This document shows positions 5,306 through 6,621 of a DNA stretch of 6,621 bases, in pieces. A program made the position numbers and the translations under genes. The stretch comes from Spirochaetales bacterium (lineage in GTDB: Bacteria; Spirochaetota; Spirochaetia; Sphaerochaetales; Sphaerochaetaceae): positions 1 to 6,621 of the forward strand of contig JAFVFA010000175.1 of the NCBI GenBank assembly GCA_017475725.1, written 5' to 3'. The notes below the pieces were generated by a model, which did not search any database, had not been told where the DNA came from, and worked only from the letters and a program-made list of their open reading frames with translations. Every line of letters begins with the position of its first letter. Position 1 is the stretch's first letter.

Positions 5306-6538
5306 TCAGAACCTTCCGCCTGGTCCACCGGTCTGTCCACCAGGTGTTGAACCGCCCTGGGCAGCTCCGCCCATCATCGAGTTGGTGATGGTGTTGACCG
5401 TCTGTCCGTTGACGATGATGGTTCCTCCGGTGTAACTGGCTCCACCATCGTAGTCGAAGGCTGATGTGGCCGTGATGTTCAGCGTGCCGCCGTTCACGTA
5501 CAGGTTCCCGTTGGAATCGATGGCATCGGTGTCACCGGAGCCCATCTTGATGGTGATGGTGCCGCCGTTGATCTCGATTGCGACGGAATATGCCGTTGAC
5601 TTGCTGGCAGCGTTGATCCCGTCATCCGATGCGCTTATTGTGATTGTCCCCCCGTTTATCAGGACATAGGTGCCTTCGATGCCCTCTGCGGCAGAGATGC
5701 CGATCTCACCGTCATCGATCTGCACGACCGTTGTGGCGTGGATGCCGTCGTCCGAAGCCGTGATGTCCAGAGTGCCGCCGCAGATGTAGATGTAGCCCAC
5801 GCTGTCATCCTCGTCGTACTCGGCATGAAGTCCGTCCTTCTTGCTGTTGATTGTGATGTCGCCGCCTGCGATCCGGATGGAGTCGTGGGCCTCTATCGCA
5901 TCGAGCTTGCAGGTGATGCTGATGGTGCCGCCTGTGATCTTGAGGTCATCCTTGCCGGTGATGCCGTTGCCGTAGGTGCTGGTGATATTGAGTGTCCCCT
6001 CCCCGTTCAGGACGATGTCGTCCTTTGCAAAGATGACAGCATCTGTGTTGGTATCGCCGTCAGATGTGAATGCTCCTGTGACCTTGAGTGTGTTGTCTGT
6101 GTCCTCTGCAGTTGTTACGAACACCTTGTCTGCGCTCTTGACGTAGATGCATGGGAAGTCTGTATTGGTGATCGTCACCCCGTTCAGGACTATCTGCACC
6201 TTGTCCTCGTCACCGGCCTCGACAATGATTGTGGAGTCGGTTGCGCTTCCACTGACCACATAGACACCTGCGGCCGTGATTGTGATGTCCTCTCCGTCCG
6301 CAACCTCACAATATATGGCATCTGCAAGGTCTGCAGTCTGTTTGAGATCCCTTTTTGAGAACTCGTCATCCTCTGTGTAGTACACGGTTCCGGATACCGA
6401 TGCCGTGCTGCCGGTACTGCTTGTTGTGCCCGTTATATTGGAGATCACATCGCTGCAGCTTTCACAAAGCAGTGCGACCAATACGGCAAGGGCTATTGCG
6501 ATAATCGTTTTCTTTGTTTTCCTGTTTCCTGTTTTCAT
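5306..6538 (-). CDS. Secreted beta-helix lipoprotein, carbohydrate-binding domain family (Cthe_2159/DUF4353)
   Basis: Predicted surface lipoprotein that binds polysaccharide; Cthe_2159 of Clostridium thermocellum, the family reference, binds cellulose and polygalacturonate and has a parallel beta-helix fold (PF14262). The 410 residues start with a basic stretch, a hydrophobic segment (about 11-24) and a cysteine region LLCESCSD. Lipidation most likely falls on Cys28 (Ser at -1) or Cys25; neither is a canonical lipobox. A Ser/Thr/Gly linker (35-50) leads to the helix domain (about 60-385). That domain has repeated turns at GG(T/D)(I/L), residues 203, 225, 254, 296, 325, 350 and 371, alternating with D(G/A)(I/L) turns near 213, 235, 264, 306 and 338. 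It is rich in Asp, as expected for calcium-dependent folding. The tail (390-410) is Gly-rich. A GAGAGGGA ribosome site (6552-6545) precedes the ATG. No convincing promoter is visible in 6541-6621. Family call is firm; ligand unknown. Confidence 0.9.
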   Translation of the reverse strand: MKTGNRKTKKTIIAIALAVLVALLCESCSDVISNITGTTSSTGSTASVSGTVYYTEDDEFSKRDLKQTADLADAIYCEVADGEDITITAAGVYVVSGSATDSTIIVEAGDEDKVQIVLNGVTITNTDFPCIYVKSADKVFVTTAEDTDNTLKVTGAFTSDGDTNTDAVIFAKDDIVLNGEGTLNITSTYGNGITGKDDLKITGGTISITCKLDAIEAHDSIRIAGGDITINSKKDGLHAEYDEDDSVGYIYICGGTLDITASDDGIHATTVVQIDDGEIGISAAEGIEGTYVLINGGTITISASDDGINAASKSTAYSVAIEINGGTITIKMGSGDTDAIDSNGNLYVNGGTLNITATSAFDYDGGASYTGGTIIVNGQTVNTITNSMMGGAAQGGSTPGGQTGGPGGRF

Positions 6539-6544
6539 GGCATT

Positions 6545-6552
6545 TCCCTCTC
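6545..6552 (-). promoter_or_regulatory. Ribosome binding site of the lipoprotein gene
   Basis: The minus strand reads GAGAGGGA followed by six bases and the ATG at 6538-6536. This supports the start that gives the intact signal peptide. The remaining bases to the window edge hold no gene or clear promoter hexamers. Confidence 0.6.
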
Positions 6553-6621
6553 TATGGTTGGAAGCTAACCTCTTTCCAGGGTCATTCTCAATGGAATCAG
6601 GCGATAGAAAAGATTTCTTCA

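Noticed and set aside
5738..6358. Plus-strand open frame of 206 codons rich in Asp, Cys and Val
   Set aside because: It is antisense to the repetitive beta-helix gene, whose repeated turns create a long stop-free opposite frame.
6541..6621. Promoter for the lipoprotein gene (TTGAGA with a 17-base spacer)
   Set aside because: The matching -10 position reads TTAGCT, too poor a match. The real promoter may lie beyond the window.

Overview
This window looks bacterial and most likely chromosomal. All five confident genes lie on the minus strand, so the order of transcription runs from right to left. Evidence for a bacterium is a lipoprotein signal peptide, Shine-Dalgarno sites, an intrinsic terminator and a sigma-70-like promoter (TTGACG, 17 bp, TATAAA). 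The gene content (ketose epimerase, nickel racemase, iron alcohol dehydrogenase, beta-helix carbohydrate-binding lipoprotein) suggests an anaerobic, carbohydrate-degrading organism such as a host-associated spirochaete or clostridium. The taxon is inference; the sequence alone does not fix it.

Right part (about 5240-6621): a 410-residue secreted lipoprotein of the Cthe_2159/DUF4353 parallel beta-helix type, closed by a strong intrinsic terminator at 5240-5276. Middle part (about 4071-5240): a visibly AT-richer stretch. It holds a stand-alone AAA-type ATPase gene and its promoter, which is built into an array of seven TTTATAATTC-like 10-bp units. It looks like an acquired single-gene accessory module.

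Left-centre (202-3957): a tight four-gene unit. In order of transcription it has an iron-type alcohol dehydrogenase, a LarA-family nickel-pincer hydroxyacid racemase/epimerase, a TIM-barrel sugar 3-epimerase/isomerase with the full D-tagatose 3-epimerase catalytic set, and a single-domain O6-alkylguanine-DNA alkyltransferase. The junctions are 4 bp, 4 bp and a 7-bp overlap. The first three fit together as a route for an unusual sugar, polyol or sugar acid. Their substrate cannot be read from sequence.

Between the ATPase and the dehydrogenase lies a start-less 41-codon reading frame resembling a piece of the C-terminal domain of transketolase. This suggests the operon once continued upstream and was cut when the ATPase/lipoprotein side was joined to it. 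No promoter of its own is visible for the catabolic operon, so it may now depend on the ATPase promoter.

Left edge (1-201): no gene seen. It holds two inverted repeats with identical internal geometry, exactly 52 bp apart, just after the last gene of the operon.
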